This document shows, piece after piece, positions 42,501 to 52,374 of a stretch of 64,000 bases of DNA (position 1 is the stretch's first letter; the number at the start of each line of letters is the position of its first letter). The translations under genes were made by a program, and so were the position numbers. Source of the DNA: Chryseobacterium herbae (GTDB lineage: Bacteria > Bacteroidota > Bacteroidia > Flavobacteriales > Weeksellaceae); the NCBI RefSeq assembly GCF_025154075.1, contig NZ_JAOAMU010000002.1, forward strand, positions 306,368-370,367, in the 5' to 3' direction. Under the pieces are notes generated by a model, which worked only from the letters and a program-made list of their open reading frames with translations, did not search any database and was not told the origin of the DNA.

Positions 42501-45399
42501 TAAGGATTTTGATAGAAGCTCCATCCCAATATCCAGCGATATTAATTACCGATGATCCTAAACTTAGGATAGCAGCAAATCCATCAGAAATAGTTTCTGA
42601 GCAGTAATTCTCGGCATTCACAGGGTGATTATTGGTGTCAAAAGTTCCGCTTGTGACTCCAAAATTTCTGACGTTGAAAACGTCAGTTAACATCCATGTT
42701 CCTTTTGTGCTGTTAAAAAAGACACCTTTGGTTGTTGCATTTGCCGCTGTATAACCCATCACAACGTTATTGGTTGTGATGGTGTTCCCTGCATTTGCTG
42801 AAATGAAGTTGGTTCGCTCCACATCATAGTGCATCCCAGCTTGTAAAATAAGTGATCCGCTAATATCTAGCGGATTTGATTGAAGCGCTTTTATTTTGGG
42901 CTTACTTCCCTTTACGTCTTCCCAGGTCATATTATTGCAATTGGCGGGAACATCAATATTTACAGTGTAATTTGTCCCAGAAAACTTGTTAAAGAAAACA
43001 TGATCCATAGCGGTCGGTAGGCAGGGGTTAGTTGAATCTGGGGTTCCATCTGCACGACTTGTCCAATGGTCCAGGTCACTCCAATTCCCGTTTCCTCCAA
43101 TCCAGTAGAAATTGCGGGATGTATGCGGAATAGTGGTTACATTGAGATTATTACCACCATCAAGGCCACCTGTGACCTTTAAAGGTGATCCGATGGCATT
43201 GATGTCACTTATCTTGGCATTCATAAGGGTTGTAGGATGAAGGAGATTCAATCTGGCTCTTGTGCCTGGTGAGTTAGAACCCAATTCCAGAAGACCGCTA
43301 CAGGTAGGACCATCAACTGTGAAGTTGGAGACCTTTATCTCCATATTGGTGCCCAAAATGTATTTCTTGGAAGCGGCAAGGCTTAGATGGGTGATGGCGA
43401 GTGGGGTGGGATGACCACCCGCATTAATAAAGCCACTACTGGCAAAGGTTAGTTTATTAAAGGTGCAGGGAGTGGCCAGGCTGTATAAGGTTGAAGATAG
43501 TGAAGATGTACCTGTGGTACTGGTAAAGGTTAGATTGTGATAGGTAAGTCCGGAATTATAGTAGAAATAAGCATTGTTTGATGCCATATTGATCTGACTA
43601 CTTCCGGCATCAAGGTGAATAGGTGATCCACCGAAATTAATATATCCCCAATCACCGTTAACTGTGATTACGGAATTTCCCAGAGTTAGGGTCCGGACAC
43701 CGAGTCCGGACGTTGTTGAACCGAAATTCTTTACGATAACAGCTTGACTATTTGTATTTAAGTGACCATTTCTAAAGACTATATCATTTTCCGGGCTTGA
43801 AAACGTATCCTTAAAAGTCCACTGCCCACCTGTTAAAAAGTAGGTGTCCCCTTGAATTTTGACTTCATTTGATGTGAGGGTATTTCCGGTATCTATGCTC
43901 ATATAATGAGTCGTAGCAATCTGATAAATCAAGCCTTTTTGCCATGTGCAAGAACCAAAAATACCAAGCATATTTTTTGGAGTAGCTGTTTTAAAGACGG
44001 GGCTGCCCGGGACATCATTCCAGGAAATATTCTTACACTCGGCATCGGAAGAATTAATGATAACAGGATTCTCGGAAGATATTTTACCCGAAAAGCGATT
44101 GAAAAACACATTGTCATAGCGCGTAGGTTGGCAGCCCCCTGAAGGCGTACCATCATTATGGGTTGTCCAGTGCGTCGGATCATTCCAGTTACCACCACCA
44201 CCGATCCAATAAAAATCTTTAGGACGACTCACAAAAACCCATCCTGAATTTTGTCCACCATCAACCCCATTATTGACAGAAAATAATTCGGAGCCTACCG
44301 CTTTAAGGTAGTTGAGTCTAACATTTTGTAGATTCAGTGGATGGCTACTTTTTATTGTCGCCTGGGTATTTCCAAATCCACTTAAGGTCCATAGCGGTTC
44401 ACAATTGGCTGTAGGATTTTGGATTGTTCCAATCTGCTGTGTCCCGTATATATAATACGTTCTGGACCTACCTAGCTTTAGGGTGTCTATAGTACAGTTG
44501 GATGCTATAAGTCCTGAGCCTGCAAAGGAGAGCTTTTTGAATGTGCTGTTTCCTCCTGCAACCTGGTACCAGGCGGAAGGGGAAGGATTGAGTGGGTTTA
44601 CGGTACTCGTAAAATTGACATGGTTGTAGGCATGTCCATTCTTTCCCATAAAAGACACTCCATATCCATCATCTGCACTTTTGCTAAGATTAATTTGGGA
44701 GTTTCCTGTAATGAGGGTATTTCCGGTATACTTCCATGATGGGGACTGGCTGTTTGACTGCGAATTTCTTCCGGTTAGGGTGAAAATGGACGAACCCAGG
44801 TTTAATGATCGAGGCTCTACTGGTGGTGCTGGTACGGTGCCACAGCAACCACCTTCATCAAAGAAGCTCGTGGTGATAACGCTTGATCCAAAATCCAGTG
44901 ATCCTCTTAAAAAATACATTCTCCCGTTACTTTTCAGACTACCACTGATCAGGTATGATCCGGAACCGAGAAAGTATATGGCTGCATAACCACTTACTCC
45001 CGAATTAAAATCTACCGTGTCGGAGTCACGAGATTTGAGATACATAGTATTGTTTAGAATAGTTCCCGTCTGAAAATCGGCACTTCCATAGATATTGAGG
45101 ATATGACCTTCAAATATGAGGGCCTCCGAAACGCCTGTAACCGTAAAATCGTGACATGAAGATTCCTGGTTGATGTTTACTGTCTTACTGCCCGGCGTAA
45201 ATCCTGAGTTAAGGTCAAAGATGACATGGTCTCCTGACTGGGGAATACTCGGGGATAGTTGACCTCCTGAATTTCCTGAGCTCAGGGACCAATGATTGAT
45301 ATCGCTCCACTTGCCGCTGCCTCCGATCCAGTAAAGATCAGCTCCCTTTGTAACTACCGAAGATAACAGGAGAATAAAAATAAAAGCAGGTATTTTCAT
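39541..45399 (-). CDS. Giant SprB-like surface protein with gliding-type C-terminal domain
   Basis: A 1,952-residue secreted protein with signal peptide (MKIPAFIFILLLSSVVTKGA). Four long repeats, about 370 residues each, open with (D/N)(L/F)YWIGGxGxWxDxxHW; their DNA copies begin near 45340, 44210, 43105 and 41985. After these come Ig-like/SprB-type segments (TFSSFPLGLIIDPITGTIDL and a similar one), and the end is a gliding-motility type B C-terminal domain (PNNVITPGNDGKNDTWII, NNSVRIFDRAGRLLY). It is exported by type IX secretion to the cell surface. The ATG at 45399 is chosen for its signal peptide. Confidence 0.88.
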   Translation of the reverse strand: MKIPAFIFILLLSSVVTKGADLYWIGGSGKWSDINHWSLSSGNSGGQLSPSIPQSGDHVIFDLNSGFTPGSKTVNINQESSCHDFTVTGVSEALIFEGHILNIYGSADFQTGTILNNTMYLKSRDSDTVDFNSGVSGYAAIYFLGSGSYLISGSLKSNGRMYFLRGSLDFGSSVITTSFFDEGGCCGTVPAPPVEPRSLNLGSSIFTLTGRNSQSNSQSPSWKYTGNTLITGNSQINLSKSADDGYGVSFMGKNGHAYNHVNFTSTVNPLNPSPSAWYQVAGGNSTFKKLSFAGSGLIASNCTIDTLKLGRSRTYYIYGTQQIGTIQNPTANCEPLWTLSGFGNTQATIKSSHPLNLQNVRLNYLKAVGSELFSVNNGVDGGQNSGWVFVSRPKDFYWIGGGGNWNDPTHWTTHNDGTPSGGCQPTRYDNVFFNRFSGKISSENPVIINSSDAECKNISWNDVPGSPVFKTATPKNMLGIFGSCTWQKGLIYQIATTHYMSIDTGNTLTSNEVKIQGDTYFLTGGQWTFKDTFSSPENDIVFRNGHLNTNSQAVIVKNFGSTTSGLGVRTLTLGNSVITVNGDWGYINFGGSPIHLDAGSSQINMASNNAYFYYNSGLTYHNLTFTSTTGTSSLSSTLYSLATPCTFNKLTFASSGFINAGGHPTPLAITHLSLAASKKYILGTNMEIKVSNFTVDGPTCSGLLELGSNSPGTRARLNLLHPTTLMNAKISDINAIGSPLKVTGGLDGGNNLNVTTIPHTSRNFYWIGGNGNWSDLDHWTSRADGTPDSTNPCLPTAMDHVFFNKFSGTNYTVNIDVPANCNNMTWEDVKGSKPKIKALQSNPLDISGSLILQAGMHYDVERTNFISANAGNTITTNNVVMGYTAANATTKGVFFNSTKGTWMLTDVFNVRNFGVTSGTFDTNNHPVNAENYCSETISDGFAAILSLGSSVINIAGYWDGASIKILNAGTSTINMNGTMSGSNSSGGGVSNNEFRSRAGLVYSDLNFLNEALAGKIAGYDAVSGNTFNNVSFAGESRIDGSHRFNILTLGTNKDAHLMSGSTQTVNRLISHSSCKIWEFNSIDPTLRATVKSTSDISLSHVRMSGIEVMGGAHYSAKGIDQGNNSGWDFSLPETKNLYWIGGSGSWSDPSHWTTNADGTFSGGCLPSRFDNVFFNEHSGESPVINGIGIAEFHNMTWNGVHGKPTISMALACYGSMTLQSSLTHYGAVQFLSEEESTITTNGAVVGAQFDVQFSGTGTYTLIDDFTTNAKIRFTRGTLNTNGKTLKALSFTGIETEDHPLSLQLGASKIYLTYDGEGWSYTGSHLDAGTSHIKLIQAATNFKGKDGASYHAITFDAGENSTNRLYGSISVDKLTFSSKNSIYQIQAGKTVTIGNQLQMSGNNCSTVQVQSTTPGTQANVCLQGGNTTYNYISLKDINASCLPLTILAQSTNGGNTTHINFQPSAGEGIGALGPDIKICAAHLPFTLDGTALMPNDNSTIEWTNVTTGKVIGAGIKQTVTTGGTYRIKVVYGPNCEVTDDIVLTIDPVTDLAAHIKLTQPTCLVANGTLTITAVPDVIYSVDGSPYSSILYYELSTGQHTITAKNNAGCISDILLIAIDPLPLPPTASISYGSTKFTASGKIDAIQTGTSGGTFSSFPLGLIIDPITGTIDLSSSTPDQSYTITYTFSGGGCTGSTTTAIKINPTPAAIAYPLSDYCAVGVIHCIQTGPKNGSYASIPAGLSIDRIAGTIVLSESIPGMYEIIYTYQDGSIQKTVSTTLIVNPLPKVSISSSLGTELLKGQTITLTASGGISYAWVGPSIQSGHNTESIKITPQQTTTYKVIATNTNGCTSLTEFTITVIDKKLPIPNNVITPGNDGKNDTWIIKNIEYYPNNSVRIFDRAGRLLYSKSGYSNDWDGTIEGKLLHEDAYIYIIEPGNNVRPIKGTVSIIREHQ

Positions 45400-45516
45400 G
45401 GAAATACCTGCTGGTGACAATTGCTTGTCTTTGATACATTGAAGTAGCATAAGATTGAAATTAATAATGGTGAAAAAATGAAATATGAATTTGATTGGGG
45501 GTGGGTTAAAATTTTT

Positions 45517-47517
45517 TTATTCCTGAGTAAGGAGGTGTTGGAGGTCTGGATCATTTGCGATGCGTTCAAGTTCATCGGTTACAATTTTTAAGATATCGGT
45601 TTTGATCTGCCGATAGTTGGCTTCAATTTCCTGTTTCATGTTGTCCTGACCATTTTCGTCTACGAATGATGCGATCTGAGGAATCTTTTGATAGGCTTTG
45701 GTTTCCTGAGCTACTTTCTCATTGTCAACCACGATCTCAGCATGGAAAATCTTTTGATTGATGCGTTCCTCAAAATTGTCGGATACAGCGCCAACAAATA
45801 TGCCCTGGGTAAGTGTTGATATTTTAGAAGCCGGAATGAGACTGTCCAGTTGGGTTGAAATTGAAGTCGATTTGTCGGTTCTGTTGATGCTCAGGCTTTG
45901 GCGCTTTTGAAGGACTTTTCCAAAACGTTCCGAAAGGCTTTTGGCTGTTTCTCCAACGACCTGTCCGCTGAAAATATTTCCTACGGTGTTTTGAATGACT
46001 TTACTTTCCTTATCGCCGTAATCACGGGTCAGCTGCGAATAATCCTGAAAACCCAGACAGACGGCAACCTTATTACTACGGGCGGTAGCAATTAAGTTAT
46101 CCAGTCCCCTGAAATAGATGGTCGGAAGCTCATCGATAATGACCGAACTTTTAAGTTGCCCCTTTTTATTGATGAGTTTTACAATTCTGGAATTATATAA
46201 ACCCAGTGCTGCTGAATAAATATTCTGGCGGTCCGGATTATTACCTACACATAGGATCTTGGGTTCTTTTGGGTTATTGATATCGAGTGAAAAGTCATCA
46301 CCTGTCATTACCCAATAGAGTTGTGGTGAGATCATTCGTGATAAAGGAATCTTGGCAGAGGCGATTTGTCCCTGTAGCTGATCCTGCGCACCGCCTTGCC
46401 AGGCATCCATGAAAGGGGAGAGGTAATTTTCCAGATCCGGGTAGGTGGTCAAAATGGTAAAAACCTCAGAATATTTTTTATTCAAAAGTTCAATAGCATG
46501 AGGGAATGTGCAGTACTTTCCGTTATCATAAATTTTTAGAAACCAAATGATGGCAGCCAGTAATATAATTGGTGATTCCACGAAAAAATCTCCTTGCTTC
46601 TGGATCCAGCTGCGATTTAGGTTAAGCATGATCGTGTACGCCGATTCGTAAGCATCTGATATATCCGTCATAAAATCAGGATTGATGGGATTGCAACGGT
46701 GACTTCTTCTTGGATCATCAAAATTGATGACATAGAATTTTGGTTTTACCGTGTATTTATCGGTGTGTTTGAGCAGGTGATTATAGGCAATGGTAGAAAG
46801 ATCATCGAACTTGAAATCATAGATGTACATGGAAAAACCCTTCTCGATCTGCTGTTTGATGTAGTTGTTCACTATAGCATAGGATTTCCCGGAACCTGGG
46901 GTTCCCAGTACGATGGTTGCCCTAAATGGGTTGACAATGTTGATCCATCCGTCGTGCTGCTTTTTATTATACCAGAATTTTGTGGGTAGGTTAATGGAGT
47001 ATTCATTTTCCATGAGCCTCAACTCCTGCATGAAACTTTCATTTTCCGTATTGAAAACATCATCCATTAGGTTGTTTTTGAGTAGTCGGCTCATCCATAC
47101 CCCTGCCATGAGTAAGGAAATATATCCCAAGCTCATGGTCAGCAGGTAAAAGAAAGTTCCAGGTTTTAAGGGAAGTTGGAGTAATGGGGTATTGAGAAAA
47201 AATAATACAAAGCCTACTCCGAGCGCAGTGTAGATCTTAGTCCAGGTAATTTTTTCATTCTTTACGCCTTTGGTTCCCAGGCAGCTTAAAGCGAGAAGGA
47301 CCAGAGTGAAAATCTTCGTATATAAAGGATGTGAAAACAGTCCTGCCGTTCGATCAAAATTACTGAGTATTTTATTAATAATTTCCAGTGTCCAGCCTTG
47401 CTGCTGAAAGAAACCGTAACAGAACCAATAACAGTGCATGAGTACCAAAAGGATACTTACAGCGCGCATAAACTCCATGATCTTTGCCAGACCTCTTAAA
47501 TCATCTTCTCCTTGCAT
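45517..47517 (-). CDS. mobC: Conjugative coupling protein MobC (YWFCY/TraG-VirD4 type)
   Basis: A 666-residue inner-membrane ATPase. The N-terminus carries the YWFCY domain (MHCYWFCYGFF, about 22-32) and about four membrane helices to residue 165. The Walker A motif is LGTPGSGKSYAIV (about 200-212) and Walker B is SVIIDELPTIYF (about 445-456). It links the relaxosome to the transfer channel. In CTnDOT-type elements mobA, mobB and mobC are contiguous; here VgrG cargo separates mobC from mobB by 6.8 kb, and mobC has its own GCCA array promoter. Confidence 0.88.
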   Translation of the reverse strand: MQGEDDLRGLAKIMEFMRAVSILLVLMHCYWFCYGFFQQQGWTLEIINKILSNFDRTAGLFSHPLYTKIFTLVLLALSCLGTKGVKNEKITWTKIYTALGVGFVLFFLNTPLLQLPLKPGTFFYLLTMSLGYISLLMAGVWMSRLLKNNLMDDVFNTENESFMQELRLMENEYSINLPTKFWYNKKQHDGWINIVNPFRATIVLGTPGSGKSYAIVNNYIKQQIEKGFSMYIYDFKFDDLSTIAYNHLLKHTDKYTVKPKFYVINFDDPRRSHRCNPINPDFMTDISDAYESAYTIMLNLNRSWIQKQGDFFVESPIILLAAIIWFLKIYDNGKYCTFPHAIELLNKKYSEVFTILTTYPDLENYLSPFMDAWQGGAQDQLQGQIASAKIPLSRMISPQLYWVMTGDDFSLDINNPKEPKILCVGNNPDRQNIYSAALGLYNSRIVKLINKKGQLKSSVIIDELPTIYFRGLDNLIATARSNKVAVCLGFQDYSQLTRDYGDKESKVIQNTVGNIFSGQVVGETAKSLSERFGKVLQKRQSLSINRTDKSTSISTQLDSLIPASKISTLTQGIFVGAVSDNFEERINQKIFHAEIVVDNEKVAQETKAYQKIPQIASFVDENGQDNMKQEIEANYRQIKTDILKIVTDELERIANDPDLQHLLTQE

Positions 47518-47543
47518 TTTGTAGATTTTAAATGTTAGAAAAG

Positions 47544-47613
47544 TGAATCTAAAGGCGCTGTCGAGAGGTTATTGTGATGTGGCATTCATTGGCACTGGAA
47601 GGTATTAATTGGC
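47544..47613 (-). promoter_or_regulatory. GCCA array promoter 3 (for mobC, minus strand)
   Basis: Read on the minus strand, GCCA starts at 47613, 47593 and 47583, with ACCT in register at 47603. TAGATTCA (47551-47544) starts exactly 32 bp after the last box and is a partial TAnnTTTG match; the mobC ATG at 47517 follows 26 bp on. The remainder of the gene-free stretch 47614-48116 holds an AT-rich hairpin (47959-47986) and the VgrG promoter region but no gene. Confidence 0.6.
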
Positions 47614-48116
47614 GCTATCAAGTTGCGAATGAAAGAGCGAACTCGAATAGATTACTTTCTGATTGTAGCTCACGACATTGCTTAGTGGCAACTATAAGTA
47701 GATATATATATGTGCTAATAGGGTGGGATAGTACATATCTACATTATCCATGAGCGAATAATCGTACAAGTGTGGTTTTACAGCGGACTTTTTTACAAGC
47801 ATTATTCACCTGTCGTAGAATTACTACAATTTTGAAAAAAGGCATTCCAATGTTTGGTCATGAACTTTTATAGTAATAAATTGTATCGCCAAGTCAGTGA
47901 ATATGAATCAATTAAAACCGATATCGAACCTGCTGTCTAAAGTGTAAATCACATGTTTTAGAGATATTTTATTATAATATTCTCTACGAATAGTGTTAGG
48001 TCGAATTTTTATGTAAATAATTTTGACCTCATCAAATAGTTTACAATAGTCTAATCAAGAATCCTTGCCCAAAGGAGTATTAAGTTTATTAAACACAACC
48101 GAAAAAAATTATTATC

Positions 48117-50159
48117 ATGTTTCAAAAAGACAAGGATTTTTCCAAAAGCGGAAAGTATTCAGATAAGAATGATGACCCGAACCAAATCAAAGAAAACAGT
48201 AATATTCAAGATATAACTGGGTTAGCGTCACAGGCTAACAATGTAGTAAGTACAGGGAAACAATTATTTAATCAGCCTCTATTACCGAATGAAGTGGAAA
48301 TTTCAAAAGAAAAGATATGGACTGAGCAACCAACCTCAAAAATTTATAATGCTAAGGCAATTCCAGAAAATGTGATCGCAGGAATAAACAGGGTTGTAAA
48401 ACTCGATATTCATGTGGAAGGTAAGCAGATAAAGCATTTCAAACATTTCAAGCTTAGTCAAAGTGCTTCCAAGCACCATGAATTTGAACTGATTTTGGCT
48501 CATGATACTTTAGGAAGCCCTGAGAACCATAATTTGGAAGAAGCACAAAGTTTTCTGGGAAAAAGAATTACTGTTGTCTTCAAGTATAAGGATGTTGATG
48601 CCAGTCCCGAACGTAATTTTGTGGGTGTTATTACAGAAGTAGGATTTAGTCAGGAAAAAGGAAATCTGGGTAATCTCGTATTATCAGGTTTCAGTCCAAC
48701 TATTTTATTAGATGCTGCACCCCATATTCAAAGCTTTGGAGGAGCGCAGTCTATCAGTTTGAACAGTATCGCAACAGAAGTAATAAAAGAAGGATTGGGA
48801 CAGGGCAAGTTTGATTTTAGAGTTGACGCAAGATATGGTAGTGTATCCTATAGTTGTCAATATGAAGAAACACATTATAATTACTTAGCCAGAATAGCTG
48901 AAGCTTTTGGTGAGCAGTTCTTTTATGACGGTGAAGTATTGCATTTTGGGCAATTGCCACCGCAGGAGAAGCCGGTAATACTAACCTATGGAAGCAATTT
49001 AACTGACATTCGCATCAAAATGAAGGCGCAGCATATTAATCCAACTTTCTATGGGTATAATAGTAGTAAAAATGAAAAGTTAAAGGGGATTAAATCAAAA
49101 ATTAGCCATACTTCTGACATTGCCAAACGTGCTTATGAAATTTCAGAACGAACTTTTCAGACCCCATCATTAAGAGTAGCTCCAATAAAAGCAACCTCTT
49201 TTATGGATATTGACGCATCACAGAAAGGTGCTGCTGGAAGCAATGCCTCTGAGGTCTTTGTTACCTCAGGAAATACGACCGTCCCTTTTTTGTATCCGGG
49301 ATGCATAGTAGATGTCGAGATGCGTAAGACAGACAGTAACGAAACATCGTTTTTTACGAAATTAATGTTAATTGAAGTGACTCATGAAGTAGATGCACGT
49401 GGATACTATGATGCTTCTTTCAATGCAATAGCTTCAGATACAGGATTTATACCACGCCCCGAATTTACTATTCCTGTTGCCGAACCGCAGTTTGGAAAAG
49501 TAACATCCAATACAGATCCGCTTAATCAGGGACGTGTGCAGGTTCAGTTTGATTGGCAAGGTGGTAAGGATACCACAGAATTTATCCGGGTCATGTCACC
49601 CGATGCAGGAAGCAGTGATAAGGTGGGTAAAAACCGTGGATTCATGTCTATTCCTGAAGTCGGAGATCAGGTCATTGTCAATTTTGTACATCTTCATCCT
49701 GATAGACCATTTGTTATGGGCGGGATGTACCATGGCGGAATTGGTGCAGGAGGGGGCGAAGGAAATAATATCAAAAGTCTGAGCAGTCGTAGTGGAAACA
49801 AACTAGAGTTGAACGATGGAGAAGGGTCAGTTTTTCTAACTGATCAAGGGGGTGCAAATATGAAGTTTGATGGTGCAGGTAATGCAAATACTAATGCCAA
49901 TAAGAATAAGTCGGTCACTGTTGGCGAAAAGAATACTGTGACTGTTGGAGATACACATAAAACTGATGTCGGAAAAGGTCAAAGTGTGCTGACTATGGGA
50001 AAAGATGGTGTAATTGATCTGAGCTCCCTGGATAAATTAACACTTAAGGTTGGTGATAACAGCATCGAAATTTCTACTGCTGGTATAAAGGTAAATGGAG
50101 CAAAAATAGAAATTACCGGAGAAGGTTCTTGGAGTGGTGGTAACGTTTTTATTAATTAA
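48117..50159 (+). CDS. vgrG: VgrG type VI secretion spike protein
   Basis: A 680-residue VgrG. Residues about 85-430 match the gp27/gpD-like base (LDIHVEGKQIKHFKHFKLSQ, FVGVITEVGFSQEKG, SVSYSCQYEETHYNYLARI). The gp5 OB-fold is at about 455-560 (FGKVTSNTDPLNQGRVQVQF, PEVGDQVIVNFVHLHPDRPF), followed by a threonine/valine-rich beta-helix spike. It trimerises at the tip of the T6SS tube. No tube, sheath or baseplate genes are in the window, so it depends on a chromosomal (subtype iii) system. It heads a cargo operon with a candidate effector and immunity genes. Confidence 0.9.
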   Translation: MFQKDKDFSKSGKYSDKNDDPNQIKENSNIQDITGLASQANNVVSTGKQLFNQPLLPNEVEISKEKIWTEQPTSKIYNAKAIPENVIAGINRVVKLDIHVEGKQIKHFKHFKLSQSASKHHEFELILAHDTLGSPENHNLEEAQSFLGKRITVVFKYKDVDASPERNFVGVITEVGFSQEKGNLGNLVLSGFSPTILLDAAPHIQSFGGAQSISLNSIATEVIKEGLGQGKFDFRVDARYGSVSYSCQYEETHYNYLARIAEAFGEQFFYDGEVLHFGQLPPQEKPVILTYGSNLTDIRIKMKAQHINPTFYGYNSSKNEKLKGIKSKISHTSDIAKRAYEISERTFQTPSLRVAPIKATSFMDIDASQKGAAGSNASEVFVTSGNTTVPFLYPGCIVDVEMRKTDSNETSFFTKLMLIEVTHEVDARGYYDASFNAIASDTGFIPRPEFTIPVAEPQFGKVTSNTDPLNQGRVQVQFDWQGGKDTTEFIRVMSPDAGSSDKVGKNRGFMSIPEVGDQVIVNFVHLHPDRPFVMGGMYHGGIGAGGGEGNNIKSLSSRSGNKLELNDGEGSVFLTDQGGANMKFDGAGNANTNANKNKSVTVGEKNTVTVGDTHKTDVGKGQSVLTMGKDGVIDLSSLDKLTLKVGDNSIEISTAGIKVNGAKIEITGEGSWSGGNVFIN

Positions 50160-50170
50160 GAGATCTGTAA

Positions 50171-50998
50171 ATGGAACATACTTTTAAATCACATGCTACA
50201 AGAAAATATCTGGTAAAAATTACGAGCAGCATGAATCTCAATGGTTTTACAAGCGATAATGAGGTTGAAATAAGATGGATGCTTAGTTTAAAAGAAATTG
50301 GAGCGCAGCATTACACTTTTGAGCTAATTACCCTTGATCACGCAATGGTCAAGGCAGATAATACGGGATATATAGAAATACACAAAGTCGTTACCCAAAT
50401 GCAGAAAGCGCTCAACGATATTAAATTTACAGTTGATAAACAAGGTAATCTTCTTCGTGTTGATAATTTGGAACAGATAAAAACCCGCTGGGAAACAGTC
50501 AAGTCCGAAGTAATAGAATATAATAGAAGCAATACATCACTAGTTGAATTATTTAAAATACAGGATGAAGCTTTTGAGAAAAAGGGCGGTGTTGAAGCAA
50601 TGGTTAGAGCAACGGAATTTTTTGATATATATTTAAATAGCCTTTATGGCAGGGATTTATTTAGCAGAGTAAAAAAGTCAATTCCTAACCTATTTAGATC
50701 GGGTGTTATTCCATTCGTTCTCAAATACGACAGCAATAAGAATCAGGAAAATGGAAATGTGTATAATATACAGATAGAGGGTTATCCTAATATTTTGGTT
50801 GAAAACCATGTCAAGGACCTTTATGGAGGATTCCCTATTACTGATTTTAAGGTATTGAAGCCAGTTTACACGTATAATGCCAATTATAACATTGATATAG
50901 TAACGGGCTTTATTCAAGATGGGGAAATAAGTTTTACTGAGACTATCAATGAGAAGTTTGGTGGTGAAGTTCATTATAAAATACAACAATATGAGTGA
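50171..50998 (+). CDS. Hypothetical T6SS cargo protein, candidate effector adaptor
   Basis: A 275-residue protein without signal peptide or membrane segment. The N-terminal half has alternating beta strands (HTFKSHATRKYLVKITSSMN, EVEIRWMLSLKEIGAQHYTF) and a helical middle (ALNDIKFTVDKQGNLLRVDN, ETVKSEVIEYNRS). It sits 11 bp after vgrG and overlaps the PAAR-like effector gene by 8 bp. In T6SS operons that position is often held by an adaptor that loads an effector on VgrG. The sequence itself is not recognised, so this is inferred from order alone. Confidence 0.55.
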   Translation: MEHTFKSHATRKYLVKITSSMNLNGFTSDNEVEIRWMLSLKEIGAQHYTFELITLDHAMVKADNTGYIEIHKVVTQMQKALNDIKFTVDKQGNLLRVDNLEQIKTRWETVKSEVIEYNRSNTSLVELFKIQDEAFEKKGGVEAMVRATEFFDIYLNSLYGRDLFSRVKKSIPNLFRSGVIPFVLKYDSNKNQENGNVYNIQIEGYPNILVENHVKDLYGGFPITDFKVLKPVYTYNANYNIDIVTGFIQDGEISFTETINEKFGGEVHYKIQQYE

Positions 50999-52370
50999 AA
51001 CAGGAGAAAGCGGATATGTTGCTTTGACCAGTGATATGTATTTTACATGCTCCTCCGGTCTTGCTCCCGCAAAAATGTATCCAACACAACAGAATCACGG
51101 GACAAAAGATAAATTCTACTACTTGGTAAAAGATGACACTGCAACACAACAAATGGGGGATTTTTGTTGTCGTTGGACCTTGGTACTAGCTGCGGCAATT
51201 GCTGCCGCTGGTATTGTAACTGGGGGAGCCGCTTTAGTGGTACTGGCTGCCTTAGCTGTTGCTGCTAGTGCTGCATTATGCGGCGGATTAGCTGCCCCTT
51301 TCCGAAAATGGGTAGGATATTCTACTTTGAACGCTTATGGTCGTAGGGATGCATACTCCCTTACTTCAAAATGTCAGATGACCTGCCCCATTGGCGGGAC
51401 GATTACATACGCTGAGGGGATCACAAGCACATGGCAGGCTATGATCTATACGGCACGTAATACAGGATGGGCTTGTTTAGAAGGTGCAATGTTGGGAAAA
51501 CTGGGGTCAGCAGGTTTTGGTGCTTTTGCTGGTACTGCAACACCTACGATGTCCACTGCCCTGATCAATTTTGCATTCCTAAATGTATCTGCCAGGGGAC
51601 TTGCCGCGGCGGATCAGGTTGTTTTTGAGGGGGTATTACGCAATGGGAAAGACTTAAATGAAACAGGAGATGAAGCGATAAGTGGTTTGACCATATTTGA
51701 GCAACCTTTCATCCAGATTTGGAAGAAGGCAACGGGAGAAGATCCTCAACATTTAAACTGGCAAGACTTTTACTATGCTGGATTGTCACTTGTTGGAAGT
51801 CGGGCAATGTATGAAAGTGCCAGGACAAATCCGAATATTGCTGCAGGGATTTACAAACAAGGGGCTCAATTAGGTAATGCTTTAAAAAATGGTAAACTTT
51901 TTGAGCGTGTTACTTTAGAGGGAAGATTTAGACTACAATCAATTAATGATAATCCTGTCTGGCGAGCATTATGGGAACAAGCTAAAGAAAATAAAAGGAA
52001 TACTGGTCAGGACAATGCATTTACCAAGTATGAGAGAAATATGAGTAATAATAGGGAAATGTCAAATGCTGAATTAAGAAGTGCCTTCCAAACAGTAGAG
52101 CGGGAGTTTAAAAAATTGGCATCTTCACAAGGAGTAGAGTTACCTGAGGGACCTATTCACCATAATAATTGGCCCCTACAAAGATATCCAGACCATGCGA
52201 CTGATCCTAAAAATCTATATCCGACTGGAAGTACTGATCAGCATTTAAATCAAATACATCCAGCCACAACACAAGGACCTCACCCAACTAGAGATCCTGT
52301 AAGTCCAAAGCATGAGAAACCTTTGTACGATTATAATCCTAGACCGATTGATGATAACGATTTAGATTAA
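50991..52370 (+). CDS. PAAR-like (DUF4280-type) T6SS effector with candidate nuclease tip
   Basis: A 459-residue protein. The N-terminal PAAR-like region has LTSDMYFTCSSGLAPAKMYP (about 13-32) and, after a very hydrophobic alanine/glycine stretch (about 61-96), SKCQMTCPIGGTITY. This resembles DUF4280 PAAR-like proteins. A helical linker follows. The C-terminal 75 residues are rich in histidine (GPIHHNNWPLQRYPDHATDP, DQHLNQIHPATTQGPHPTRD) and resemble HNH/endonuclease VII-fold toxin ends. It is probably delivered on VgrG to kill competitors; nuclease activity is inference. The start at 50991 overlaps the upstream gene by 8 bp. Confidence 0.7.
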   Translation: MSETGESGYVALTSDMYFTCSSGLAPAKMYPTQQNHGTKDKFYYLVKDDTATQQMGDFCCRWTLVLAAAIAAAGIVTGGAALVVLAALAVAASAALCGGLAAPFRKWVGYSTLNAYGRRDAYSLTSKCQMTCPIGGTITYAEGITSTWQAMIYTARNTGWACLEGAMLGKLGSAGFGAFAGTATPTMSTALINFAFLNVSARGLAAADQVVFEGVLRNGKDLNETGDEAISGLTIFEQPFIQIWKKATGEDPQHLNWQDFYYAGLSLVGSRAMYESARTNPNIAAGIYKQGAQLGNALKNGKLFERVTLEGRFRLQSINDNPVWRALWEQAKENKRNTGQDNAFTKYERNMSNNREMSNAELRSAFQTVEREFKKLASSQGVELPEGPIHHNNWPLQRYPDHATDPKNLYPTGSTDQHLNQIHPATTQGPHPTRDPVSPKHEKPLYDYNPRPIDDNDLD

Positions 52371-52374
52371 AAAC

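Noticed and set aside
47959..47986. AT-rich hairpin upstream of vgrG as a terminator or riboswitch
   Set aside because: Weak stem with mismatches and no coding gene reading into it; no known riboswitch core seen.
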